34,353 nt of DNA from a virus: positions 1 through 34,353 of the IMG/VR virus record IMGVR_UViG_3300030110_000121. One strand, 5' to 3'. The notes beneath the pieces were generated by a model, which had not been told where the DNA came from, did not search any database, and worked only from the letters and a program-made list of their open reading frames with translations. A program made the translations under genes and the position numbers. Every line of letters begins with the position of its first letter. Within the stretch, counting starts at the first letter, position 1. Positions 25,404 to 32,105 of the stretch are shown one piece after another.

Positions 25404-26078
25404 TTAATCCTCGTTGTACAGGTTATCGAAAACCCTGTTTACATCTAGTGTATAGTCTAAATCACTTTTTGAATAGTGTATATGTTGTGACGGTTTAAAG
25501 TCTGGCGCACCCTCTCCTGTGGCAAACCATGCGGGATGTGTAACTCGTACTCTGTTATTTGGTAATGCAACTATATTTCCTGTCCACTCTCCTGCATCAA
25601 GAAGCTGTAAAACATGACTTTGTTTATGTTGAGCAGGATCATCTGCAATTTCGCTTTCTGAGTAATCCACAGTAAACAAATACTTTGCAGGGTGCATGTT
25701 GCCATCAATCTTTGCAAGCCAAGGACACGGCGTTGCACGATCCATCACAAAAACAGAATGATGATAAGACGCGCAATCCCACGGTTGAGCGTCGTAAGTT
25801 TCCATTGGTTCAGGCCACTCTTCAAGTGGTATATCTGCAACAAGCGCCGTCAACGGCATTCTCGCCCACATCGCGCCTCCATGTACAGTATCCTCTTCAT
25901 CCCCTTCAGCTTCACTTCCAGTAAATATAACTTGAAAACTAAGACATCTATTAGGCATCGTGGTTACCCCAATAACCATCGCATGTAAAAATTCGCCGTG
26001 GTACTTCTCGTGGTTATGAGTGTATTCACGGCGAACCCATGCCTTAAAGTAAGGCACATTCGAATGTAAATACGCCAT
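25404..26078 (-). CDS. Conserved marine phage protein of unknown function, 224 aa
   Basis: The protein is rich in His, Trp, Tyr and acidic residues, with NHEKYHGEFLHAMVIGVTT, VHGGAMWARMPLTAL, CASYHHSVFVMD and DFKPSQHIHYSKSDLDY as distinct segments. It appears globular with alternating strands, lacks membrane segments and low-complexity tracts, and so differs in composition from the basic cassette that precedes it. The ATG overlaps the previous stop as TAATG. I recognise similar proteins only as unnamed genes near the neck block of marine phages. Several conserved-looking histidines could bind metal, but no known motif is present. Confidence 0.62.
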   Translation of the reverse strand: MAYLHSNVPYFKAWVRREYTHNHEKYHGEFLHAMVIGVTTMPNRCLSFQVIFTGSEAEGDEEDTVHGGAMWARMPLTALVADIPLEEWPEPMETYDAQPWDCASYHHSVFVMDRATPCPWLAKIDGNMHPAKYLFTVDYSESEIADDPAQHKQSHVLQLLDAGEWTGNIVALPNNRVRVTHPAWFATGEGAPDFKPSQHIHYSKSDLDYTLDVNRVFDNLYNED

Positions 26079-26323
26079 TATTTTTTCTTCTTCGCGGCTC
26101 CGCCTTTGGCTTTCTTCATCGGGCTAAGTGTCATACCCTTTTGTTTTGCTGCGCTTCGTAGTTGTGCCATCGTCATAGCACCGCCGCCCATCATCATTTT
26201 TGTGGGCATCTTACCACCCATGGCACCGCCTTTAGCTCGACGTTTTACACCGCCCATTGCGCCGCCTTTAGCTCGACGTTTAATTTTGCCACCTGATCGG
26301 TAACCTTTTTTCTTCATTGCCAT
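26078..26323 (-). CDS. Lys/Gly/Met-rich basic protein with internal repeats, 81 aa
   Basis: Nearly every residue is Lys, Arg, Gly, Ala or Met. Residues 15-38 are a perfect-to-near-perfect 12-residue tandem repeat, KRRAKGGAMGGV / KRRAKGGAMGGK, followed by a Met/Gly patch, a short helix-like segment (AQLRSAAKQKGMTL) and a terminal AKGGAAKKKK. An AAGGAGA site precedes ATGGCAATG. The composition predicts a disordered, strongly cationic protein that could bind DNA or RNA, like a small H1- or protamine-type protein. It is the last of the basic cassette and is coupled to the 224-aa gene by TAATG. Function is inferred from charge only. Confidence 0.72.
   Translation of the reverse strand: MAMKKKGYRSGGKIKRRAKGGAMGGVKRRAKGGAMGGKMPTKMMMGGGAMTMAQLRSAAKQKGMTLSPMKKAKGGAAKKKK
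26210..26281 (-). repeat. 36-base tandem duplication
   Basis: Two adjacent 36-base units encode the KRRAKGGAMGG repeat. The 20-base core ccgcctttagctcgacgttt is present identically at 26226-26245 and 26262-26281 on the plus strand, so the duplication is recent enough to be visible at DNA level. Confidence 0.88.
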
Positions 26324-26341
26324 CCTTTTCTCCTTCCTGAG

Positions 26342-26725
26342 TTATGCAGATACAGAACCAGTGGTTCTTTTTCTGCGGTTTGACAATACTGCACCACAGC
26401 CTCTAGCTACGATTCCTTTTTTACCTTTTTTGTTTTTGGGGGACGGCCTCTTGGCTTCTTGCCTTTCGATTGCACCGCCGTTGCTTGCAAACTTGACTTC
26501 TGCTTCTTTTGTGTTTTTGACAAAGGTTTTGCCCTTGCTACCTTCGCTTTTCTTTTTTCTGGCAGTGGCTGCTCTTTCGGCTTTCGAAAGACTATTCGCT
26601 TTAGACCTTGGAAGACACCTGTCAGGATTCTTTTTATCCTTTGAAGTGCCGCACTTACCTTTGATTTCACCATCAGAACCAATCCTTACCCAGTCTTGTT
26701 TCAACCATTTTTTTAGTTCACCCAT
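26342..26725 (-). CDS. Lys/Arg-rich basic protein, 127 aa
   Basis: The first 55 residues hold LKQDWVRIGSDGEIKGKCG, then KNPDRCLPRSKANSLSKAE, giving two Cys spaced by about 12 residues. The remainder is Lys/Arg/Ser-rich with FASNGGAIERQEAKR and a C-terminal GCGAVLSNRRKRTTG. A third Cys lies near the C-terminus. I associate the DKKNPDRCLP...SKAERAA pattern with a group of basic proteins seen in marine phages and some host genomes; I give no accession. The start has only a weak purine-rich site (AAAGGTAA) and follows the 39-aa gene by four bases. A DNA- or RNA-binding role is inferred from charge and cysteines. Confidence 0.7.
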   Translation of the reverse strand: MGELKKWLKQDWVRIGSDGEIKGKCGTSKDKKNPDRCLPRSKANSLSKAERAATARKKKSEGSKGKTFVKNTKEAEVKFASNGGAIERQEAKRPSPKNKKGKKGIVARGCGAVLSNRRKRTTGSVSA

Positions 26726-26729
26726 AAAA

Positions 26730-26849
26730 TTACCTTTTATTTTTGATAACTTTTTTAATACTTTTCGCTTGTCTAGAATGTGTTTTGGAAGCTTTGTTTA
26801 AGCCTCTCATAACTTTTTTAAGGGTTGCTGTTTGTTTTTTATTTACCAT
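26730..26849 (-). CDS. Basic mini-protein, 39 aa
   Basis: This small gene is too short for usual length filters. The ATG at 26849 overlaps the preceding stop as TAATG with GGGAAGG just upstream; the stop is at 26730. The peptide, from MVNKKQTATLKKVMRG to its end KKVIKNKR, is about one-third Lys/Arg, has almost no acidic residues, and can form an amphipathic helix. It fills the gap between two other basic genes exactly, which supports it being real. Composition suggests nucleic-acid contact or an antimicrobial-like helix; neither is shown. Confidence 0.62.
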   Translation of the reverse strand: MVNKKQTATLKKVMRGLNKASKTHSRQAKSIKKVIKNKR

Positions 26850-27073
26850 TACCTTCCCTTTCTTTTGCCGCCTTTTGATTTTTTTGCGTAGTTCGGGTCT
26901 TTACAATACTTTGAGGCGGCTAAGTTTGCATACGCGGAGGGATATGTATCAAAAGTTCTTTTAGCCCAAGCTTTTCCCTCTGGACAAATCTTACTTCCTT
27001 TAGATTTTTTTGACGCACCACCACCGTTTTTGTAATAAGTAAGTCCTTTTGGAGTTTTTCTTACCTTTGCCAT
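26849..27073 (-). CDS. Basic cysteine-containing protein, 74 aa
   Basis: I start this gene at 27073, at ATG GCA AAG GTA, which overlaps the previous stop as TAATG. The frame is open to 27127, but that extension would overlap a real upstream gene. The sequence has YYKNGGGASKKSKG, then a patch with ICPEGKAWAKRTFDTYPSAY and NLAASKYCKDPNYAKK, and a basic tail. The CPxGKxWAKRTF...YPSAYAN...C pattern is one I have met in small cationic marine phage proteins. Two cysteines ~28 residues apart may bind metal or form a disulfide. It also shares the YKNGGG motif with the ejection proteins. Confidence 0.7.
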   Translation of the reverse strand: MAKVRKTPKGLTYYKNGGGASKKSKGSKICPEGKAWAKRTFDTYPSAYANLAASKYCKDPNYAKKSKGGKRKGR

Positions 27074-27231
27074 TATAAAAGTTTCCCCGCTACTGCCGTT
27101 GCTATAATTAATACCGCTATACCCCATAGCCTCATATCAAGCTTATCAAGCTGTTTATCTATTTTTTTGTACCGCTCATTGCATTCTTCTTCATGTTTTT
27201 CTAAAAGTTTTAAAAGATCCTCAGTATTCAT
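27073..27231 (-). CDS. One-helix membrane peptide with coiled-coil N-terminus, 52 aa
   Basis: The ATG overlaps the stop of the 106-aa gene as TAATG, and the stop overlaps the next ATG as TAATG. Residues 1-33 are a charged amphipathic helix (LLKLLEKHEEECNERYKKID) with heptad-like leucines; residues ~36-50 are a hydrophobic helix (WGIAVLIIATAVAG). This layout resembles small phage membrane proteins of the XhlA/hemolysin-accessory type, but no homology is claimed. Its location between two basic genes, far from the lysis block, is unusual. The gene was hidden because a longer overlapping frame covers its 3' end. Confidence 0.68.
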   Translation of the reverse strand: MNTEDLLKLLEKHEEECNERYKKIDKQLDKLDMRLWGIAVLIIATAVAGKLL

Positions 27232-27551
27232 TAGCATTTCCATCTTTTTCTAGCTTGTCTCAAACGTGAATTAGGATCTTTCGCCGCCTTTGGAAATTTT
27301 TTCATTTGTCCCGCTGAACGAGCACAAAATGATTTACGACGTTTATCGTCCTTACTACCTTTTTTTACTTTTCCTGTAACAGCAGTTTTAAGTTTTGAAC
27401 CAGGATTTTTTCTTCTATAGGCTTTAACCCCTGCTTCAGTCATTCCCGCCCCTTTTTCTGTAGGGCGGAAATTCTTTTTGTTACGCTTCGGCATACTGTC
27501 GCTTTTGCGTTTCTTCTCTTTAGACGACTTTGTTTTTACCTTAGACGCCAT
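27231..27551 (-). CDS. Lys/Arg-rich basic protein, 106 aa
   Basis: About 40 percent of residues are Lys or Arg. After a disordered basic N-terminus, GAGMTEAGVKAYRRKNPGSK, then SFCARSAGQMKKFPKAAKDP and NSRLRQARKRWKC form a recognisable block with Cys at the end. I know this Gx-GMT-x-x-GV...YRRKNPGSKL...SFCARS...RWxC pattern from a family of unnamed proteins in marine phages. The ATG follows AAGGTGA, and the stop overlaps the next start as TAATG. Strong charge and paired cysteines suggest nucleic-acid binding, perhaps with zinc. It opens the basic cassette. Confidence 0.73.
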   Translation of the reverse strand: MASKVKTKSSKEKKRKSDSMPKRNKKNFRPTEKGAGMTEAGVKAYRRKNPGSKLKTAVTGKVKKGSKDDKRRKSFCARSAGQMKKFPKAAKDPNSRLRQARKRWKC

Positions 27552-27560
27552 AGGGTCACC

Positions 27561-27836
27561 TTAACTATGGAAGATAGTCAATGCGGTGACGTTAGTAGCC
27601 ACTGAAATATGCACGTCGCTTGTAAATAAAATACCTTCGTCAGGAATGTTCACCGAATGAGTTTCGGATGCAGAAAAATCAATATCTAAAACTGTTGAAC
27701 CGCCATTTCCGTCAGTAAGGGTAAGTCTACCCGCGCCTCCGCCTGTAAGAACCTGTATCTGCCGTAAACGTGCGCGACCCACTGAGGCCGCGCCTGTCCC
27801 CGTCAGACGCTTTGCTTTTACGTCTGAATTAGCCAT
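27561..27836 (-). CDS. Small beta-rich virion protein, 91 aa
   Basis: After a basic N-terminus (VKAKRLTGTGAASVGRARLR), the sequence alternates strands and tight turns (QIQVLTGGGAGRLTLTDGNG; VLDIDFSASETHSVNIPDEG) and ends VTALTIFHS. It contains no membrane or catalytic motif. AAAGGAGG lies at good distance before the ATG. The composition and location after the capsid gene suggest a decoration or neck protein, perhaps a partner of the 153-aa protein encoded just upstream. Unnamed relatives are common in marine phages. Confidence 0.62.
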   Translation of the reverse strand: MANSDVKAKRLTGTGAASVGRARLRQIQVLTGGGAGRLTLTDGNGGSTVLDIDFSASETHSVNIPDEGILFTSDVHISVATNVTALTIFHS

Positions 27837-27847
27837 TTAAGCCTCCT

Positions 27848-28309
27848 TTAACCGAGGTTATTGTTTTGAGCATACAAAATGGTAATACGAATCTCACCTG
27901 CTGATGTTGCAGCGGAATTAGTTACAGTCAAACGAATGTCTGCTGTTCCTGTATCTTCCCATGCTAATGCGCCACCCGATTCGGTTGTTGGATATTTACG
28001 TCCGGCAGTTGTTCCAATTCCAAATGTATTAACAAGTGTTGCAGCACCACCAACAGTGTCTCCAACACTTATATTTGTGGCCCCACTTGCTGCTGTAATC
28101 ACGTCGAGCACACAATCAATAATCTGAGAGTTTGCGGGGATGACAACGTTTGTTACAGATGCAGCCAAAGCACCGCCAGATAAATCTGCTGCAAATGTCT
28201 GAGACATTACAACTTGACCAGTGTTTTTAATATTTGTGCCGAGACTTGTGCCCGTAGTTTCTTTAATGGTTCCTGCTTTAATAGGACCAGAGAAAGTTGT
28301 AGTACCCAT
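27848..28309 (-). CDS. Beta-rich head or tail decoration-like protein, 153 aa
   Basis: The sequence is Ser/Thr/Ala/Gly-rich with hydrophobic strands (FSGPIKAGTIKETTG; VTNVVIPANSQIIDCVLDVI; IRLTVTNSAATSAGEIRI) and one internal Cys. The strand order and the PANSQIID..LDVITAA segment resemble unnamed virion proteins from marine phages. It is the first gene after the terminator-promoter pair (28381-28413 and 28367-28375) and has a strong AGGAGA site. That placement suggests it needs its own expression level, consistent with a structural protein made in many copies. The role is not established. Confidence 0.64.
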   Translation of the reverse strand: MGTTTFSGPIKAGTIKETTGTSLGTNIKNTGQVVMSQTFAADLSGGALAASVTNVVIPANSQIIDCVLDVITAASGATNISVGDTVGGAATLVNTFGIGTTAGRKYPTTESGGALAWEDTGTADIRLTVTNSAATSAGEIRITILYAQNNNLG

Positions 28310-28366
28310 GTAGATCTCCTGTCTTGGGTTAAGTCAGCAGCCCCATGCCGCTGTCAGGGATAATTC

Positions 28367-28375
28367 ACTATAACA
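28367..28375 (-). promoter_or_regulatory. Possible extended -10 promoter downstream of the MCP terminator
   Basis: On the minus strand, TGTTATAGT gives a TATAGT hexamer (28367-28372) with a TG one base upstream, the extended -10 form. The -35 region would lie within the terminator T-tract and matches consensus poorly. It would drive the genes from 28309 onwards, about 50 bases downstream, and would restart transcription after the terminator. Only the short sequence supports it. Confidence 0.4.
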
Positions 28376-28380
28376 CATCA

Positions 28381-28413
28381 AATAAAAAAAGAAAGAGCCG
28401 CAAAAGCGGCTCA
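28381..28413 (-). terminator. Rho-independent terminator after the major capsid gene
   Basis: On the minus strand, GAGCCGC TTTT GCGGCTC forms a perfect 7-bp GC-rich stem with a 4-base loop (28396-28413), followed by the T-rich run TTTCTTTTTTTATTT. It starts 24 bases after the MCP stop. Partial termination here would make MCP and the upstream head genes more abundant than the distal genes. It is the only clear intrinsic terminator seen in the window. Confidence 0.9.
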
Positions 28414-28436
28414 ATCCAATTAAATTGTATTGAAAC

Positions 28437-29348
28437 TTAGGCTGCGCCTGGAGTTCCAAAAACTGTACGCCAGTCGGATACACCGAAGCTGTAACGCTCA
28501 CGAGCTTTAAATCGCATGTTACCTGTATCAAAATCACCTTCCATGGCTGTTTTGATTGGGGCACGATTAAAGTACTTAAACCCGTTAGGTGCGTCTGTCT
28601 TTATGAAATACGCATCTGTGTCTGTAAGGAAGTGGTTAACAACAGCGCCTTGAGGAATCATTCCCATGTTCTTCATTGCGTTTGCGTCATTATCCGCTGT
28701 TCCCGGACGTAGGTTTGAGTTTAACACTCGCTCTGCAATAAACTGCAATTCTTTTGGTATGATTAGTTTCGTACCGCTTACTGCAATTTTAAGACCACGC
28801 TCATCAGTAAAACCTGCAATATCGATGAGCATTTGCTCTAATGAGGTTTCATTGAGGTCTGCCGCAGTTGCCAAAATATTGGTTTGGTTACCTGACAGAG
28901 ATGGGTGGGCGTTTGAGCATAATGCTGCGCCGTCCCCAATCGCGTTTGCACCAGTGTTGAACGCATTGTTCAAGATAGATGCAGCTTTGATTTGCTTTGT
29001 TTGAGCCATAGAACGTGCAAGAGCTTTCGTATAACGAGAAGCCAGACGATCATATAGATTGTCCTCAATCGCTTCCTCGGTAATTGAGAAAGCCAAAGCA
29101 ATGGTTTCGTGAGTGTAACGAGCAGTGTATGTTTCTTTTGCATCGTCAAAACTGATGGCTCCGCCTTCAGATTTTACAGGTGCAGTTGAGAAACCACCAA
29201 GCATTACTTCTTCTTCGAAAGCACGGTCAGATGACTCTTCTTCAAAGATTTCAGAATGCTCGTTCTCGTAACGATTATATTCTAACCCAAACAATGCATT
29301 TAGGCCAGGTTCTAGCTCTTTCGCTAGTTGTGCGCGTGATATAGCCAT
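28437..29348 (-). CDS. Major capsid protein, HK97-fold (gpT-like), 303 aa
   Basis: The order of elements fits HK97-type major capsid proteins of the Mu gpT-like group: a helical N-arm with YNRYENEHSEIFEEE, then TYTARYTHETIALAFSITEE, the long spine helix DRLASRYTKALARSMAQTKQ, and FNTGANAIGDGAALCSNAHP. The P-domain/A-domain transition has LIIPKELQFIAERVLNSNLR, and the end reads KARERYSFGVSDWRTVFGTP. The length suits an unprocessed capsid subunit. It follows a scaffold gene and a co-chaperonin, carries a strong AAGGAGA site and is followed by a terminator, all expected for the most abundant virion protein. No cleavage site or protease gene was seen in the window. Confidence 0.88.
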   Translation of the reverse strand: MAISRAQLAKELEPGLNALFGLEYNRYENEHSEIFEEESSDRAFEEEVMLGGFSTAPVKSEGGAISFDDAKETYTARYTHETIALAFSITEEAIEDNLYDRLASRYTKALARSMAQTKQIKAASILNNAFNTGANAIGDGAALCSNAHPSLSGNQTNILATAADLNETSLEQMLIDIAGFTDERGLKIAVSGTKLIIPKELQFIAERVLNSNLRPGTADNDANAMKNMGMIPQGAVVNHFLTDTDAYFIKTDAPNGFKYFNRAPIKTAMEGDFDTGNMRFKARERYSFGVSDWRTVFGTPGAA

Positions 29349-29360
29349 ACTACGCTCTCC

Positions 29361-30011
29361 TTATACGCCTGTTGATGTCGCGTTGGTCTGAGAATCAAAC
29401 CGCGACGTGGTTGCATTGAAATGAGCATTGATTCTTACAATCAATGGAATACCCGCAGCAGCAAAATCGCTGTTTGCTTCGTCATCCATTATACCGACAA
29501 TACGCAACGGAAGTGTTGCAGTAGTGTTGATTGAAGACACGCTCAGTGCTGAGTTTGAATTACCCGTATTGGTAGAACCAGTACGTGCAGATGTGCCTAA
29601 AGACGCATTTGCAAAAACAGCCGTTAGGGCTGTCGCACGATCTGTGATCGTTGCGTCAGTTGCTACTTTGAACAACTGATTTGGATTGTCAGCTACAAAA
29701 GCTTTAACAGGGTGGTTAGTATCCACGCTGACATTGTTCGAACCGGGCCAATAACTTACAAAGGTCGGTTTTTTCGAAACTGAGTCAACATATTCTACGC
29801 CCATCAGAACACCAAGAGCAGGAGTTGTACCCCCACTTGTAGCTCCCGCATGATCTATTACGCCTGCCGCAGTTGGCACACATAAAGAGTATTGGAAGAT
29901 CGGATTGGTGTTGTTAGAAGCGATTTCATACTGAGTTACCCCAGTAGAATTTACACCGTTTCCAACAAGCCCGATAGGACGTAAACCGAAGGCAGTATTT
30001 TGATTTGCCAT
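29361..30011 (-). CDS. Probable head structural/decoration protein, 216 aa
   Basis: The N-terminus NTAFGLRPIGLVGNGVNSTG is followed by alternating strands and Ser/Thr/Asn-rich loops. Segments include ALGVLMGVEYVDSVSKKP, VKAFVADNPNQLFKVAT and LPLRIVGIMDDEANSDF. A low-complexity Thr/Asn/Ser stretch lies at about 140-165. No catalytic or membrane motif is seen. It sits between scaffold-associated genes and the MCP and has an AGGAG site, which makes a capsid-associated or decoration protein the likely role. I recognise the pattern as common in marine phages but without an experimentally assigned role. Confidence 0.68.
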   Translation of the reverse strand: MANQNTAFGLRPIGLVGNGVNSTGVTQYEIASNNTNPIFQYSLCVPTAAGVIDHAGATSGGTTPALGVLMGVEYVDSVSKKPTFVSYWPGSNNVSVDTNHPVKAFVADNPNQLFKVATDATITDRATALTAVFANASLGTSARTGSTNTGNSNSALSVSSINTTATLPLRIVGIMDDEANSDFAAAGIPLIVRINAHFNATTSRFDSQTNATSTGV

Positions 30012-30037
30012 TTTAGTTTTCTCCTAATGGGGCGACC

Positions 30038-30517
30038 CTAACTTTTACGAGGGCCACCGAAGGTTACACGAGACTGACGATTGGCTTTTTCAATCGTCAT
30101 GGTTGAATGTTGATTCTCTCTCATCATATCGTAGTCAACTGCATCCATTTGATCTCTAGATTTACTATTAAAGTAATTAGTTCTCTCCTGAACCGTCTCA
30201 ACGGGAATCCGAGCGAGTATCAGTCCGCCTACTCCAAACACACCTTCATATTTACCTGATTCTACGACGGGAGCTTCAAAGTCAGGATATTCGTCCTTAC
30301 GAACTAGTTCCCAACCCTCCCGCATTTTAGCACTGATGTTTTTTGTATCATCAAATCCTCGCGTTTCGGCTCGAATCCAACGATGCGCAAACCCATCAGG
30401 GGCAGGCGGTGCATCTAACATTGACGGGGGTGCCCACGGACGCCTTTGCGCCGTTTTTTCCCTTGTTTGATTAGCGCGAGAAGTACGCTTGATTGAATCG
30501 TTTGTGCTATCAGTCAT
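30038..30517 (-). CDS. Conserved head-region protein, 159 aa
   Basis: The N-terminal 25 residues are basic and disordered. The middle holds RRPWAPPSMLDAPPAPDGF, then HRWIRAETRGFDDTKNIS and MREGWELVRKDEYPDF, followed by GVFGVGGLILARIPVETV. The C-terminus is helical and polar (YDMMRENQHSTMTIEKANRQ). The proline/tryptophan-rich segment followed by HRWIR is a pattern I have seen in head regions of marine phages, always without a named function. The gene is between the scaffold and the 216-aa protein, with AAGGAG before the ATG. A prohead component or assembly factor is possible. Confidence 0.66.
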   Translation of the reverse strand: MTDSTNDSIKRTSRANQTREKTAQRRPWAPPSMLDAPPAPDGFAHRWIRAETRGFDDTKNISAKMREGWELVRKDEYPDFEAPVVESGKYEGVFGVGGLILARIPVETVQERTNYFNSKSRDQMDAVDYDMMRENQHSTMTIEKANRQSRVTFGGPRKS

Positions 30518-30521
30518 TGTG

Positions 30522-31391
30522 TTACTCCTTCACGTATTTCGCATATTCTTCTAGCGGCACACCCAATTTTTTCGCGATTGCGACTTGGCTAGGGGTGAGT
30601 CTAACCTTTTTCCCACTGCTGCGCCCAGAATTGGATCTTGATACGCCTGCAACCGTCTGAGCGGGTCGTTTGCTTGCGTTCTTCGCTTCACCTCCGAATG
30701 TGTCAGAAATGCGGCGATCAAGTTCAGTATAGTACTCATCGCTCGTGGGGTCAAACCCTTCGTCTTCCACGAGCTTTTTGTGTATGCCAAAAGCGGCAAA
30801 TGTTTTGGCTTCATCCTGTCCAAACCACTCATTACGAGACGCCCAATCTTGGGCTTTTGGATCAGGACGTTTGATCTGTTGCTGCGGTGCGGCTTGAGTT
30901 TGCTGCGGTGCCGCAACCTGCTGTTCAGCCTGCTGTTGTTGCCTTTCTTGAGCTAATTTAGCTTGATTAGCCCTTTCATTTTCCGCAGACAAAGCAATCA
31001 TTTTCTTATTAGCCTCAACAACGGCGGCTGTATCGCCCAACTCCATAGCTCTAGCTAATTCTTTTTCAGTTTGCTCCATCTGAGTAGAGACACGATTTGA
31101 GTACTCGGTAACATAATTGCTATCTAAGGCACTAAATCTTTGCTTTAATTGCGTAGCCTCGTCTTGAACCTGTTTTGCGTAATTAATCGCCTCTTCTTCA
31201 CGGCGTTGAGCCTCACGCATTTTCTTTGTAAGACGGTCAATCCTTTTTTGAGTTGCACTTTCAGCTTTATCAAACTGATCCTCTTGTACAACTTCAACTT
31301 TTTCTGATTCCGTTTCTTCCTCTGGAGTTTCAACCTCTACTTCTGTATCGGCCTCCATCTCCATTTCTAATTGTGCCTGTTCTTCTGCCAT
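30522..31391 (-). CDS. Capsid scaffolding-type protein, 289 aa
   Basis: The first 45 residues are very acidic (MEMEADTEVEVETPEEETES). Residues ~50-150 are a continuous helix/coiled coil (RIDRLTKKMREAQRREEEAI). A Gln/Ala/Pro-rich linker follows (~155-185), and the C-terminus has a basic segment and a small helical module, VRLTPSQVAIAKKLGVPLEE. Acidic N-terminus, long helix, flexible linker and a basic C-terminal helix-turn-helix that contacts the coat are the usual layout of podovirus scaffolding proteins. Its place two genes before the MCP supports this. A strong AGGAGG site precedes the ATG. Confidence 0.83.
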   Translation of the reverse strand: MAEEQAQLEMEMEADTEVEVETPEEETESEKVEVVQEDQFDKAESATQKRIDRLTKKMREAQRREEEAINYAKQVQDEATQLKQRFSALDSNYVTEYSNRVSTQMEQTEKELARAMELGDTAAVVEANKKMIALSAENERANQAKLAQERQQQQAEQQVAAPQQTQAAPQQQIKRPDPKAQDWASRNEWFGQDEAKTFAAFGIHKKLVEDEGFDPTSDEYYTELDRRISDTFGGEAKNASKRPAQTVAGVSRSNSGRSSGKKVRLTPSQVAIAKKLGVPLEEYAKYVKE

Positions 31392-31400
31392 TTAACCCTC

Positions 31401-31853
31401 CTAGTAATGCAAAATGTCTTCTGGATCGTTAATTCGAGCCAAAATCTCGTCATCATTTAAAATACGAACTTCTCCGCCATCAATAGCAAAGCGTGATCCC
31501 GCATATCTTGCAAACATCACCCATTCTTTCTCCGCGCACCAAGGGCCAGAAGGAAACTTTTCCTGATCTTGGTATGCCAACGGTCCGACTTTCAATACAT
31601 AGCCGACTTGCGTTGAAATTTGCTGTTGTTCTACAGCAGAATCGGGCAATAATATGCCCCCTTCAGTCTTCCCCTTACCGCGGTAGGGTAAAACTAAAAT
31701 TCTCCATCCTGTGGGGTTGGGCATTCTATCTAGAAGTGACCCGCCTATGGCTTCTGGGTCTAAAACTTTAACTGTTGGCTCTTTGTAAGCATCTCCAAGA
31801 CTTGCTACAGCCTCTTTTACTTCAGTTAAATTAACTTTTGCGCTCTCAGTCAT
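31401..31853 (-). CDS. GroES/Cpn10-like co-chaperonin, 150 aa
   Basis: Residues ~47-145 follow the Cpn10 beta-barrel: PTGWRILVLPYRGKGKTEGG, ILLPDSAVEQQQ, VGYVLKVGPLAYQD, KEWVMFARYAGSRFAIDGGE and VRILNDDEILARI. The segment RGKGKTEGGILLPD corresponds to the mobile-loop region that contacts GroEL. At 150 aa it is longer than cellular GroES (about 97 aa); an N-terminal extension of ~45 residues and a short C-terminal tail account for the difference. A phage co-chaperonin beside scaffold and MCP genes most likely adapts host GroEL to fold the coat protein (as T4 gp31 does). The start overlaps the 65-aa gene by 8 bases. Confidence 0.86.
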   Translation of the reverse strand: MTESAKVNLTEVKEAVASLGDAYKEPTVKVLDPEAIGGSLLDRMPNPTGWRILVLPYRGKGKTEGGILLPDSAVEQQQISTQVGYVLKVGPLAYQDQEKFPSGPWCAEKEWVMFARYAGSRFAIDGGEVRILNDDEILARINDPEDILHY

Positions 31854-32043
31854 TACTTCGCTCCTGTTTATCTAGCAGGCCCTTGAGTTCCTGTTCCACG
31901 TGATTCAGGGCTTCAAGATTCCCCATAAGCTCACGATATTGCTCCATCGACGAAACGTTGCCAAACTGCATCAGGTCAACAACGCCCTGTCTTCTGTCTT
32001 TTATAATGCGAAAAACAGCCTCCGCAACATATATCTCATCCAT
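31846..32043 (-). CDS. Small helical protein near the head block, 65 aa
   Basis: The protein is a short helical, mostly acidic sequence (DEIYVAEAVFRIIKDRRQGV; ALNHVEQELKGLLDKQERSN) with one hydrophobic face, no cysteine and no membrane segment. Its stop overlaps the co-chaperonin start by 8 bases (ATGACTGA), so the pair is likely translated together. Small unnamed helical proteins of this type often occur next to portal or head genes in marine phages, but no role is known. The 62 bases before it (32044-32105) are AT-rich. Confidence 0.62.
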   Translation of the reverse strand: MDEIYVAEAVFRIIKDRRQGVVDLMQFGNVSSMEQYRELMGNLEALNHVEQELKGLLDKQERSND

Positions 32044-32105
32044 TCTTAGATATTCCCACCTTTTCTTATATGAGAGATCCTAAGATATTTTGAGATAATA
32101 TGCAA

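Noticed and set aside
719-26801. Many plus-strand reading frames, some over 100 codons (e.g. 4282-4638, 7795-8352, 9015-9434, 12399-12824, 24078-24566)
   Set aside because: They lie antisense to strong minus-strand genes, lack ribosome sites and have compositions expected from the opposite strand; no domain is recognisable.
26849-27127. Longer start at 27127 for the 74-aa basic protein
   Set aside because: The extra 18 codons are a shadow of the 52-aa membrane peptide gene at 27073-27231.
28334-28564. Minus-strand frame of 76 codons across the MCP end and terminator
   Set aside because: It runs through the MCP 3' end in another frame and through the terminator hairpin, so it is almost certainly not translated.
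32044-32105. Possible promoter in the AT-rich gap between the endolysin and the 65-aa gene
   Set aside because: Candidate hexamers (TTGCAT...TAGGAT, TATAAG) match consensus weakly, and AT-rich sequence gives such matches by chance.
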